The position numbers were made by a program, and so were the translations under genes. A DNA stretch of 63,661 nucleotides. Origin: an uncultured Collinsella sp. (GTDB lineage Bacteria; Actinomycetota; Coriobacteriia; Coriobacteriales; Coriobacteriaceae). The stretch is taken from NCBI GenBank assembly GCA_900541685.1, contig UQKM01000014.1, positions 1 to 63,661 on the forward strand, given 5' to 3'. The notes below the pieces were generated by a model. That model saw only the letters and a program-made list of their open reading frames with translations, ran no database searches and had not been told where the DNA came from. Positions 21,444 through 29,373 of this stretch are shown piece by piece. Numbering within the stretch: position 1 is the first letter of the stretch; the number at the start of each line of letters is the position of its first letter.

Positions 21444-21520
21444 GACTATTCCGCAGTTGGTGCTATTTAACAATTGAGGCCCGGCTCCGTTGTGGCGGAG
21501 TCGGGCCTTGTTGCGTTTGC

Positions 21521-21565
21521 CCAGATAAAACCTGCCAAAATAAACTTGTCCCTTTTTGGCAGGTT
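21521..21565 (+). repeat. REP-like repeat, copy 4
   Basis: Matches copies 1-3 (AGATAAAACCTGCCAAAATA, then TTTTTGGCAGG). As at larE, it abuts the stop codon of a leftward gene, here the GntR regulator. Confidence 0.8.
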
Positions 21566-22265
21566 AGCGGAGCTTGCTGGTCTCGAAGTACTTGGGATAT
21601 TGGTCCAGGACCTCGGTCTGGTTGCGGAACATCATATGCAGGTGCTTGCTGACCAAAAAGCTCGCCTCGATGGGGTCGCGACCGGCGATAGCGCGGCGGA
21701 TTTTCTTGTGCTCGTTAACAATCTCCTGATTGTCGAGCCTCTGCGTGGCGGCGCGCAGCCAGCGGAAGCGCTCCAGGTCGGCATTGGTCGCCTCGAGCCA
21801 CGACCACACGGTGCTGCGGCACGCGATGTTAAAGATCATGCGGTGCATGAGGTTGTCGCTTAAAAAGAAGCCGATGCGATCCTCTTCGGCCATGGTCTTT
21901 TCCTGCAGCGCGATGGCTCGGTCGAGCTGCTCGATGCCTGCCGAGGTGGCACGGGCGCAGCACTCTACAATCACCTGCTTTTCCAGGTGCTCGCGAATGT
22001 AGCAGGCGCTCTCGGCAAGAGTGAGGTTGATGGGCGAGACATAGGTGCCGCTTTGGGGCACGGTACGCACCAGGCCCTCTTGCGCCAGACGCACCAGCGC
22101 CTCGCGCACAGGGGTGCGCCCCATATCCAGGTCGTCACAAAGCTGCTTGACGCCCAGTTTTTCGCCCGGTTTGTAGTCCAGGTAGACGATTTTGCGTCGA
22201 ATGGTGTGGTAGGACTGGTCCTGTAGGCTCGTTTCCTGCTCGCCGACGTGCATCGATTCTTCCAT
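21564..22265 (-). CDS. GntR-family regulator (FadR/FCD subfamily)
   Basis: A 233-residue regulator. The N-terminal winged helix has SYHTIRRKIVYLDYKPGEKL, then DMGRTPVREALVRLAQEGLV and the wing TVPQSGTYVS. The C-terminal all-helical FCD domain shows the spaced His residues of a metal/carboxylate-binding pocket (DNLMHRMIF). Such regulators usually sense small organic acids. The start 22265 has only a modest RBS; Met at 22253 is an alternative. It diverges from a YeiH-type exporter, and a TGATATGTCA dyad lies between them. Confidence 0.87.
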   Translation of the reverse strand: MEESMHVGEQETSLQDQSYHTIRRKIVYLDYKPGEKLGVKQLCDDLDMGRTPVREALVRLAQEGLVRTVPQSGTYVSPINLTLAESACYIREHLEKQVIVECCARATSAGIEQLDRAIALQEKTMAEEDRIGFFLSDNLMHRMIFNIACRSTVWSWLEATNADLERFRWLRAATQRLDNQEIVNEHKKIRRAIAGRDPIEASFLVSKHLHMMFRNQTEVLDQYPKYFETSKLR

Positions 22266-22290
22266 AGCGCCTCGCAACCGTTCTATCACA

Positions 22291-22302
22291 CTGATATGTC
22301 AG
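22291..22302. promoter_or_regulatory. Candidate GntR operator CTGATATGTCAG
   Basis: A 12-bp near-palindrome lies 26 bases upstream of the GntR start in the divergent region before the exporter gene. Its size and symmetry fit GntR-family sites, but binding is inferred. Confidence 0.4.
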
Positions 22303-22458
22303 CTGTTAATTATGCCGCGAATCGGCTCTCCGCGGTGGGTAATTCGACTGTTGCCCAAGAACTATTGCGGCATCTTGGTCTGTGTTTACGCATGGCTGTG
22401 CTCAATGTTGCCGTATCATAAGCCGTCGCAAACGTGAAATAGAAAGAAGGAATCCCAT

Positions 22459-23493
22459 ATGCAACTGGCGAATATCGTACGCGAGCGCTGGAAGGGCGTA
22501 TTGTTCTGCCTGATCGTCGCCATCCCCGCGACGTTGCTCGGCAAACAGGTTGAGGTGGTCGGCGGGCCGGTGTTTGCCATCCTCTTTGGTATGGTCCTGG
22601 CGCTCGTCTTTCCCAAGAATCGTCGCGAACAGCTCGCCGCCGGTGTCACCTATACGTCTAAAAAAGTCTTGCAGTACGCGGTAATCCTGCTTGGCTTTGG
22701 CATGAACCTCTCGCAGATTCTGTCCAAAGGCGCTCAGTCGCTGCCGATTATCGTGGCGACGATTTCGACCTCGCTTGTCATCGCCTTCGTGCTCTGCCGC
22801 GTTGTGAACGTGCCGGGCAAGATCGCGACGCTTGTGGGTGTGGGTTCGTCGATTTGCGGCGGTTCTGCCATCGCCGCGACCGCGCCCGTCATCGATGCCG
22901 ACGATCGCGAGATTGCCCAGGCTATTTCGGTCATCTTCCTGTTTAACGTTATCGCGGCGCTCGTGTTTCCGACGCTCGGCGGCATGCTCGGGCTGACCAA
23001 CGAGGGCTTTGGCCTGTTTGCCGGCACCGCCATCAACGACACCTCGTCGGTAACGGCTGCGGCGAGTGCCTGGGACAGTATGCATCCCGGCGCCAATGTG
23101 CTCGAGAGCGCCACAGTGGTCAAGCTCACCAGGACGCTGGCCATTATTCCCATTACGTTGGCTCTCGCATGCTGGCAGATGCATCTGGCGCGCAAGGCCG
23201 GCGGCGACGCCAAAAGCACGTTCTCGCTTAAACGCGCGTTTCCCATGTTCGTGCTGTTCTTTGTGCTGGCGAGCGTAATCACCACGGTTCTTCAGCTTCC
23301 TGCATCCATTACGGCGCCCATCAAGGAGCTGTCGAAGTTCTTTATCGTGATGGCTATGGCGGCTATTGGCTTTAATACCGATATCGTCGAGCTGGTCAAA
23401 AAGGGCGGCAAGCCCATCGCATTGGGCTTTTGCTGCTGGATTGGCATTGCGTGCATGAGTTTGGGAATGCAACACGTGCTGGGAATCTGGTAG
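22459..23493 (+). CDS. YeiH/UPF0324 family putative sulfate exporter
   Basis: A 344-residue polytopic membrane protein with about ten hydrophobic helices. Diagnostic stretches are KVLQYAVILLGFGMNL, VGVGSSICGGSAIAA and GTAINDTSSVTAA, conserved in the YeiH/UPF0324 family, often annotated as putative sulfate exporters. The true substrate is not established. An RBS (AGAAAGAAGG) precedes the ATG. The divergent GntR gene is a likely regulator, by position only. Confidence 0.87.
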   Translation: MQLANIVRERWKGVLFCLIVAIPATLLGKQVEVVGGPVFAILFGMVLALVFPKNRREQLAAGVTYTSKKVLQYAVILLGFGMNLSQILSKGAQSLPIIVATISTSLVIAFVLCRVVNVPGKIATLVGVGSSICGGSAIAATAPVIDADDREIAQAISVIFLFNVIAALVFPTLGGMLGLTNEGFGLFAGTAINDTSSVTAAASAWDSMHPGANVLESATVVKLTRTLAIIPITLALACWQMHLARKAGGDAKSTFSLKRAFPMFVLFFVLASVITTVLQLPASITAPIKELSKFFIVMAMAAIGFNTDIVELVKKGGKPIALGFCCWIGIACMSLGMQHVLGIW

Positions 23494-23545
23494 AGAAGTA
23501 GCTTATTTGCGTGCTGCGTGTTGGCGAGCGCATCCTCGCGGTGGA

Positions 23546-23610
23546 GCGATAGGAGCTCTTGCGGGTATGGCTTTTCCGCAGGGTTATAGGGCCCGAAGAG
23601 CTCTTATCGC
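23546..23610. terminator. Hairpin between the YeiH gene and the Fis-type regulator gene
   Basis: GCGATAGGAGCTCTTGCGGG is complementary, with one mismatch and one bulge, to 23592-23610. A second small GC stem (CCCGC with GCGGG) follows. There is no T-run, so it may be a terminator for the exporter gene or a leader structure of the next gene. Confidence 0.4.
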
Positions 23611-23759
23611 CCCGCCAGGATGGCGATGCGGGGCAACTCATATACTCGCAGGACGGCGGCTTCTGCCCTATAGTGTTTGGTGAGCAATATCGTTCAATTT
23701 TGAAACACTCGGTCGTGCGACCGTCGGCGGTTGCACGTCGCCGCGGACAGGGGCAAATC

Positions 23760-24977
23760 ATGGATAGCGATGCCAAGCTGAACATCTTGACCGAGGCCCT
23801 GGCTGCTGCCGGGGCCTCGGCATTGGCAATCGATGCGCGTGGGGACGTCGCGATTTCGACCATGAATGACGCGGCGCTTGAGCGGGATGTGGCGGCTTTT
23901 GTCGCTGAGCGCCTCGACCGTATAGGAGACGGCGCGCGTCTGGTTATGGGGCGTGCGGGTACGCGCCTGAGCCTGACCGTTCGCCCCACCGACAAAGAAG
24001 GCGGGGGCCTTTGGGTCGTCGTGGTCCGCGAGGTACGCGGCGCCGCGGCACATGCGGGCATCGAGTGGCTCAACGCCGACGAAGTTGAGGCCCGCTACGA
24101 ATCGAGCGCGTACGGCATCGTTGAGGGGGCGGCCTCGGTAGCTGCGCCGGTCGCCGAGAGTTACGCGCGCGGCGTGCCCCTTATGCTCGAGGGCGAGCTG
24201 GGAGCGGGTCAGGTCGAGATCGCCAAGCGCCTCTATCTGGACGGTCCTTTTGCCGATCAACCCTTTGTTGCCGTTGCGCTCGATGAGCTTACCGATCGCG
24301 GTTGGCGCCACGTGCTCAAAAGCGCCGAATCGCCGTTGTTCCAAACGGGGCTGACACTTTGCATTGAGGGCTGGAACACGGTTGGCCCCCAGCGTCTCCG
24401 CGAGCTCGTTTCCACGATGGCCGACACCGCGTTGGCGACGCGCTGCCATGTGGTGCTGACGGCGAATGACATGCCGGGCGGCAGCGAAAGTGATCAAGCT
24501 GCCTTTGTGACTGAGCGCTTCGCCTGTGCGGTGAGCGTGGCGCCGGCAATCGCCGAGCAGGGAGCCGCGTCGACGAAGGTTGCGCGCTATTTGGAATATC
24601 TCGCTGATGCATTTGGGACGGCAGCGCCCACGTTGTCTGCCGCGGCGGCAAAGACGCTCGATGTTTACCGCTGGCCGCGCAATTATCTGCAGCTCCGCGA
24701 GGTCTCGGAACGACTGTATATATTGGTGGGGGCGGGCACGGTGGACCGCGCTGTGGCGGAGGAAGTGCTCGCCCAAGAGGACGTGATTAAGACCGCAACC
24801 TTTGGCGCCCCGACACTCGAAAGCGACCTGTATATCCTGCGACCGCTGGCCGATACCGAGCGAGATATCGCGCATCTGGTTGTAGATCATCTCCACGGCA
24901 ACCGGGCCTGTGCGGCGGAGGTGCTGGGCGTAAGCCGAACAACGCTGTGGCGCTTGCTGAAGGACGATGACCGTTGA
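23760..24977 (+). CDS. Fis-type regulator with a degenerate sigma54-activator-like AAA domain
   Basis: A 405-residue protein. The central part resembles a bacterial enhancer-binding AAA domain but is degenerate: the Walker A Lys is replaced in GELGAGQVEIAK, and no GAFTGA sigma54-contact loop is visible. The C-terminus is an intact Fis-type helix-turn-helix (CAAEVLGVSRTTLWRLL). The N-terminal 130 residues look like a divergent sensory domain. It is therefore likely a DNA-binding regulator working without sigma54 activation. The start 23760 follows AGGGGC; the frame is open to 23559 but that part overlaps a hairpin. Confidence 0.75.
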   Translation: MDSDAKLNILTEALAAAGASALAIDARGDVAISTMNDAALERDVAAFVAERLDRIGDGARLVMGRAGTRLSLTVRPTDKEGGGLWVVVVREVRGAAAHAGIEWLNADEVEARYESSAYGIVEGAASVAAPVAESYARGVPLMLEGELGAGQVEIAKRLYLDGPFADQPFVAVALDELTDRGWRHVLKSAESPLFQTGLTLCIEGWNTVGPQRLRELVSTMADTALATRCHVVLTANDMPGGSESDQAAFVTERFACAVSVAPAIAEQGAASTKVARYLEYLADAFGTAAPTLSAAAAKTLDVYRWPRNYLQLREVSERLYILVGAGTVDRAVAEEVLAQEDVIKTATFGAPTLESDLYILRPLADTERDIAHLVVDHLHGNRACAAEVLGVSRTTLWRLLKDDDR

Positions 24978-25061
24978 GCGAGGCGCCCGTGACCGCGCGC
25001 GACGCGTGTGCTACAGTCCAAAGCGTTATTGTTTCGATTTGGTTACGGCGTGCGGGGGCGT

Positions 25062-25637
25062 ATGGCTGAGACTACAAAACCGAGCCGCAGAAGGCGGAGT
25101 GCCGCGCCGGTTAACCGACGCACAACATCGGTGACGTGGGGCAAACACGCCTCGGGGTTTGACGGCTCGTTCAAGCGCACTAAATACGGCTATCCTTCGA
25201 CAGGTGCTCGCTTGGCAATGCAGGCAGAGTCCTCGCTGTGGGGCCGCAAACGCGTGGTGGGCTCAAAGCTCAAGCACGACGGCACGCTCGGCTACATCAG
25301 CCGCGGGGCGGCTCGCCGCAGTGGGCTCAATCCTGCTGGTTGGCATCGTTATGTGCCGATCGCGGTCGTCGTTGCAGTGATCGTCATCGCACTCGCTGCG
25401 CTTGGCTACGCCGGCGGTGGCGCCAACTTGGACGCGGTGTTTAAATCGCCCGAGCTCGCGCATGCAGGCACAGAAGTTGTCGAGGGCGCTCAGACCCAGA
25501 CGGGCGTCGCGCCCCAGCGCGGCATGGTCGCGGCAGCCTCCACCATCGCCGACGCTCAAAAGGACGAGGACGAGCAAGACGACGACGCCGAAACGACCCA
25601 GACGAACGAAACGACGACAACTCCATCGGCAAGATAA
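25062..25637 (+). CDS. Hypothetical basic single-pass membrane protein
   Basis: A 191-residue protein of no recognised family. The N-terminal 110 residues are strongly basic (PSRRRRSAAPVNRR) and cytoplasmic by charge. One membrane helix (about residues 114-136, VPIAVVVAVIVIALAALGYAGG) precedes a low-complexity acidic, Thr-rich tail (DEDEQDDDAETTQTNETTTT). The start at 25062 has a GGGGG upstream. Codon use matches the neighbours, so it is probably real. It lies 84 bases after the Fis-type regulator. Confidence 0.65.
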   Translation: MAETTKPSRRRRSAAPVNRRTTSVTWGKHASGFDGSFKRTKYGYPSTGARLAMQAESSLWGRKRVVGSKLKHDGTLGYISRGAARRSGLNPAGWHRYVPIAVVVAVIVIALAALGYAGGGANLDAVFKSPELAHAGTEVVEGAQTQTGVAPQRGMVAAASTIADAQKDEDEQDDDAETTQTNETTTTPSAR

Positions 25638-25711
25638 GTTGCGAGCGGAGCAGCAAATTTGGGACGGGGCCTTTTAGCTGCCCAAGTGTCGAATGTCAAC
25701 AGTGGCGCACC

Positions 25712-25858
25712 TGATGTCAGTCGCCAACAGCGAGCGAGCCGCATTTGCGCCAAGGTGACGTGAAATGAGAGGGCGCTGACCTTCTGGTCGCGCCCTCGAA
25801 ATTGAACGTCAGATTGGCGTGAATGCGGCCCGCGCAGCGTCAACGGGTCCGCCGTTCG
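25712..25858 (-). repeat. Gene-end hairpin element, copy 2 (reverse)
   Basis: On the minus strand this reads TGACGCTGCGCG, a long stem, GACCAGAAGGTC, the returning stem and TCGCTGTTGGCGACTGACATC. It is nearly identical to copy 1, including the stem bases. It directly follows the 3' end of the leftward nitroreductase gene. It explains most of the gap 25638-25858. Confidence 0.8.
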
Positions 25859-25870
25859 TTAGAACGGCGG
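25850..25870 (-). terminator. Hairpin spanning the nitroreductase stop codon
   Basis: CCGCCGTTC pairs with GAACGGCGG around the stop codon of the nitroreductase gene. It occupies the same position relative to the gene-end element as the glmS hairpin does for copy 1. Confidence 0.55.
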
Positions 25871-26386
25871 AACATACACCACGTTGTCGCGGCGGGGTTT
25901 GGCCCCGGGGAGTGCGTCCTCGGCGTAGCCCAGAATGCAGTTGCCCACACCGCGTAGGCTTCCGTCGGCGGGCAGACCCCACTTGGCCAGCAGCTCCAGT
26001 CCCTCGGGTGAGTCAAAGACCTCGTGCGCGCGGTGGATCCAACACGAATCGACGCCCAGCGCATAGGCTGCGTTGAGCAGGTTGCCCATGGCGAGCGAGC
26101 CGTCTTCCAGGTGCGTGGGCACGCTACGGTCGACGAGCACCACCACAACGGTCTTGGCGCCGTAGAAGGGATCTCCCTCGCTGCCCATAACTTGGGCGTT
26201 GAGCTGCGAGAGGCGCTCAACGGTCGCGGGGTCGGTAACGGCGACAAACGTCACCGGCTGGCGTCCCATGCCGCTCGGCGCGTACTGGCCGGCTTCGATA
26301 ATGCGTGCGAGCTTCTCGGCCTCGACAGGGCGATCGCTGTAGTTGCGGCAGCTGCGGCGATGGATGAGCGCTTCGATGGTCTCCAT
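25859..26386 (-). CDS. Nitroreductase family protein
   Basis: A 175-residue FMN-dependent oxidoreductase of the NfsA/NfsB/FRP superfamily. The N-terminal FMN-phosphate motif is IHRRSCRNYSDRPV, followed by APSGMGRQPVTFVAV. The C-terminal half has NLLNAAYALGVDSCWI and a final GYAEDALPGAKPRRDNVVYV. Such enzymes reduce nitro compounds, quinones or flavins using NAD(P)H; the natural substrate is unknown. An AGGAGG RBS lies directly upstream. A gene-end hairpin element sits on its 3' side. Confidence 0.9.
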   Translation of the reverse strand: METIEALIHRRSCRNYSDRPVEAEKLARIIEAGQYAPSGMGRQPVTFVAVTDPATVERLSQLNAQVMGSEGDPFYGAKTVVVVLVDRSVPTHLEDGSLAMGNLLNAAYALGVDSCWIHRAHEVFDSPEGLELLAKWGLPADGSLRGVGNCILGYAEDALPGAKPRRDNVVYVPPF

Positions 26387-26599
26387 GTGTCCTCCTGACG
26401 TTGGTTTCGATGCCTCGTTCTTACCCGCCGAACCAAAACCGTAATCGCGCAGCCGGCCTCAAACAATGCAAGCTACCAAGTGGAAAAGTTGGTTTGTATA
26501 AAACTTCAGCCAGAATGTGACAAACCGGTGGGATGATTAAACGTTTTATCCCGTCTACCCTGCGGTTTTTTACCACTTGCCTAAATGATGCGCGCATAA

Positions 26600-26645
26600 G
26601 CTCTGATAAAGGTTTTACTAAAGGAGTACCAACGTTTATCAGCGC
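26600..26645. promoter_or_regulatory. Inverted repeat upstream of the 96-residue gene
   Basis: GCTCTGATAAA and TTTATCAGCGC form an 11-bp dyad with one mismatch, 24 bases apart. It lies about 30 bases upstream of the next start and could be an operator or leader hairpin. The rest of the gap 26387-26677 shows no gene. Confidence 0.35.
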
Positions 26646-26677
26646 GCCATGGTGGCGCCGGGCCAGGAGGTAACATC

Positions 26678-26968
26678 ATGTTCCAGGCTGGAGATGTCGT
26701 CGAGACCGACTTCGAAGGATTTCTGAAGCTGCTGCGTTCCAAGACGCGCGCTTTCGTGTCGATCAACGATCACGAGTACTACATCACGCACACCGATGGC
26801 TATTGGCGTGTTCAGGATTGCGAGGCCCTCAACGATAAGGGCCACTTTACTGACTGCTCCGAGCTGGTCAACACGGTCTGCGAGGTCGTCGAACTGCCGT
26901 GGATCTGTGGCAAGAGCCTGCACGACAGCTTCTCGGGCGCCACGGTCTACGAGGCCGTCGCTGCGTAA
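26678..26968 (+). CDS. Small protein of unknown function (96 residues)
   Basis: This short acidic protein has no signal peptide or membrane segment. It has a Trp/Tyr-rich middle (DHEYYITHTDGYWRVQDCEAL) and four Cys residues. No family was recognised. A strong AGGAGGT RBS seven bases before the ATG and a strong terminator just after the stop mark it as a genuine monocistronic gene. The protein is probably cytoplasmic. Confidence 0.7.
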   Translation: MFQAGDVVETDFEGFLKLLRSKTRAFVSINDHEYYITHTDGYWRVQDCEALNDKGHFTDCSELVNTVCEVVELPWICGKSLHDSFSGATVYEAVAA

Positions 26969-26994
26969 CAGCCAACAATCGATATTCTCTCGCA

Positions 26995-27030
26995 ACCGCC
27001 GGCGCCGCCCCCGCGCCGGCGGTCTTTTTT
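26995..27030 (+). terminator. Rho-independent terminator
   Basis: ACCGCCGGCGC pairs perfectly with GCGCCGGCGGT around a 7-base loop, followed by CTTTTTTG. Confidence 0.92.
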
Positions 27031-27072
27031 GTCGACATGCCTATGTTGACCTGACCATATATAACGAGCTTA

Positions 27073-27101
27073 TTGACGATAGTCAAAACTCGGACTAATG
27101 T
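27073..27101 (+). promoter_or_regulatory. Promoter of the MarR-ABC exporter operon
   Basis: TTGACG (-35) and TAATGT (-10) lie 17 bases apart. A 14-bp direct-repeat element occupies the spacer, as expected for a repressed promoter. Confidence 0.75.
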
Positions 27102-27129
27102 AGAGATGTAAATTGGTCAAAACTCGGAC
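27082..27129 (+). promoter_or_regulatory. Two exact 14-bp direct repeats GTCAAAACTCGGAC (candidate MarR operators)
   Basis: The identical 14-mer occurs at 27082-27095 (inside the promoter spacer) and 27116-27129 (just after the predicted start site), a 34-bp period. The adjacent gene encodes a MarR repressor, so autoregulation is the natural inference. Confidence 0.65.
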
Positions 27130-27147
27130 AATCGAATGGTGGGATAG

Positions 27148-27648
27148 ATGAATAGTGCGGTTACGCTGGTCGATTTCGACCGGATGCTCAATGGACTCGA
27201 CCATATCTATTCGGAGTTCTCGCGCACCTGCGGTCTTTCGGATTGCGCTTATTGGATGCTCGTCGACACGAGTGCGGCGGGCGGAAGCGTTGCCGTGAGT
27301 CGGCTGACGAGTGAATGGTTCTACAGCAAACAGACCATCAATTCGGCAATCAAGACGCTTAGGGCGCGAGGGCTTGCGACGTTGGAGTTTGCCGAGGGCA
27401 GTCGTAAGAACAAGGTTGTGCGACTGACCGCAGAAGGTATGCAGTTTGCCAAGCGCTACGCGTTGCCGGCGCAAAAAGCCGAGCAACAGGCATTCGAGGC
27501 GCTCGAGCCGTGGGAACAGCGCGAGATCATGCGCTTGGTCGGTAAGTTCTCCCATGTTCTTAATGAAGAGTGCGAGGCATTTAAACGGCAAGTGGCCGCC
27601 GAGAACGAGGCTGACGATAAGGGCGAGGGGGAGACATGCGACTCTTAA
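27148..27648 (+). CDS. MarR-family transcriptional regulator
   Basis: A 166-residue winged-helix regulator. The recognition region is WFYSKQTINSAIKTLRARGL and the wing is FAEGSRKNKVVRLTAEG, the standard MarR DNA-binding layout, followed by a C-terminal dimerisation helix. It overlaps the start of the exporter gene by 13 bases, giving a MarR-ABC-ABC operon. This is a common arrangement in which the repressor is relieved by the exported drug or toxic compound. The direct repeats in its promoter are the likely sites. Confidence 0.88.
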   Translation: MNSAVTLVDFDRMLNGLDHIYSEFSRTCGLSDCAYWMLVDTSAAGGSVAVSRLTSEWFYSKQTINSAIKTLRARGLATLEFAEGSRKNKVVRLTAEGMQFAKRYALPAQKAEQQAFEALEPWEQREIMRLVGKFSHVLNEECEAFKRQVAAENEADDKGEGETCDS

Positions 27649-29372
27649 TGAGGTTTATGAGGCCGTATCGCGGGCTGATTGCGGTGACGCTGCTGGTGCT
27701 GCTAATCGACAACGTCGGTACGCTGTTGGTGCCTACAATGTTGGCGAATATGGTCAATACCGGTATCACGACGGGTGATGTCGACTACATCCTGCGCAAC
27801 GGCCTGTACATGTTTATCGCGACCGGCATGGCCAGCGGTGGTGCGGTGCTGGGCTGTTATCTTTCGGCCCGCCTGGCGGCCAACGTGGCCTGCGATATCC
27901 GCAACGCCGTGTACGACAAATCGCTCGAGCTGTCCGCCAGCGACTTTGAGCGCTTTGGCACGGGTTCGATGATCACGCGCTCGCTCAACGACATCAACGT
28001 GATCCAGCAAGCGATCCTGCAGACGATTCAGCTGGTGCTGCCGGTACCGTTCTTGGCCGTGGCGGGCATCATCTTTGCCTGGTTTATCGATCCTGCCATG
28101 GGCACGCTGCTGGGCGTGGTCGTTGCGATCGTGCTGGTGGCGGCGGTCTTTACCGTTGCCAACGCCGCGCCGATCTTTATGCGCCTGCAGAGCTTTATCG
28201 ACCGCATGAACGTGGTGCTGCGCGAGAATATCGTGGGCGTGCGCGTCATCCGCGCATTTAACAAGGAGCGCCACGAGGAGCAGCGCCTGGACGAGGTGTT
28301 TAGCGATTACGCGGCCAATGCCATCAAGGTCAACCACCTGTTTGTGGGTCTCGACAGCTCCAGCTTCTTTCTGATGAACATCGCCGAGGTGGCGGTGCTG
28401 TGGGTGGGCGGCAACCGCGTGGGCGTCCATGCCATGCAAATCGGCAGCATCTCGGCCGTGCTGGAGTACGCGATTCTGATCCTGTTCTTTGTGATGATGG
28501 CGCAGATGGTGGTGCTGACGCTTCCGCGCGCCGCGGCGTGCCTCAACCGTGCGCAGCAGGTGCTCGAAATCGAGCCGAGCATTGTGGACGGCAAGGCTAC
28601 GCTGGGCGACGGGGCGCCTGAGTCCGCAGATAGGGCCGACGTGGTGGCCGTGTTCGACCACATGTCGTTCCGTTTTGACGATGCCGACGAGGACACCCTG
28701 TGCAACCTGAGTTTTGCCTGCCGCCGTGGACAGACGACCGCGATCGTGGGCTCAACGGGCTCGGGCAAGTCAACGGTGGCCAAGCTCTTGCTTCGCTTCC
28801 ACGATGCCACGAAGGGCGCCATTCGCCTGAACGGCGTCGACCTGCGCGACCTTTCGCAAGACGACATCCGCGGGCGTATCGCCTATGTGCCGCAGAAGGC
28901 ATGGCTGTTCTCGGGTACCGTGGCGAGCAACCTGCGCTTTGGTAACGAGGGTGCGACCGAGGCTGACATGCTCCATGCGCTCCAGGTTGCCCAGAGCACC
29001 TTTGTACTCGATCAACCGCAGGGGCTCGACACTCCGGTGGCGCAGGGCGGTACGAACTTTTCGGGCGGCCAGCGCCAGCGTTTGGCAATCGCCCGCGCAC
29101 TCATGAAGCGCGCCGACCTGTATATCTTCGACGACAGTTTTTCGGCCCTGGACTTTAAGACCGATGCGGCACTGCGCCATGCGCTGCAGGACGAGACGTG
29201 CGATGCCGCGGTGCTCATCATCGCCCAGCGCATCTCGACTATTTTGCATGCCGATCAGATCGTGGTGCTCAAGGACGGCGAGATCGTGGGCCTGGGCACG
29301 CACGACGAGCTCATGGAAACCTGCGAGGTGTACCGCGCTATCGCGGAATCGCAGATGAAGGGAGGTGAGTAG
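27636..29372 (+). CDS. ABC exporter half-transporter with degenerate ATPase site
   Basis: A 578-residue type IV ABC exporter subunit with six membrane helices (residues 1-300) fused to a nucleotide-binding domain. Walker A is GSTGSGKST and the signature is FSGGQRQRL. The Walker B end reads IFDDS, so the catalytic Glu is Asp. That is the hallmark of the degenerate-site subunit of heterodimeric exporters such as TM287/288, LmrCD and BmrCD. Its partner is the next gene. It starts inside marR with a GAGGGGGAG RBS. Confidence 0.92.
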   Translation: MRLLMRFMRPYRGLIAVTLLVLLIDNVGTLLVPTMLANMVNTGITTGDVDYILRNGLYMFIATGMASGGAVLGCYLSARLAANVACDIRNAVYDKSLELSASDFERFGTGSMITRSLNDINVIQQAILQTIQLVLPVPFLAVAGIIFAWFIDPAMGTLLGVVVAIVLVAAVFTVANAAPIFMRLQSFIDRMNVVLRENIVGVRVIRAFNKERHEEQRLDEVFSDYAANAIKVNHLFVGLDSSSFFLMNIAEVAVLWVGGNRVGVHAMQIGSISAVLEYAILILFFVMMAQMVVLTLPRAAACLNRAQQVLEIEPSIVDGKATLGDGAPESADRADVVAVFDHMSFRFDDADEDTLCNLSFACRRGQTTAIVGSTGSGKSTVAKLLLRFHDATKGAIRLNGVDLRDLSQDDIRGRIAYVPQKAWLFSGTVASNLRFGNEGATEADMLHALQVAQSTFVLDQPQGLDTPVAQGGTNFSGGQRQRLAIARALMKRADLYIFDDSFSALDFKTDAALRHALQDETCDAAVLIIAQRISTILHADQIVVLKDGEIVGLGTHDELMETCEVYRAIAESQMKGGE

Positions 29373-29373
29373 C

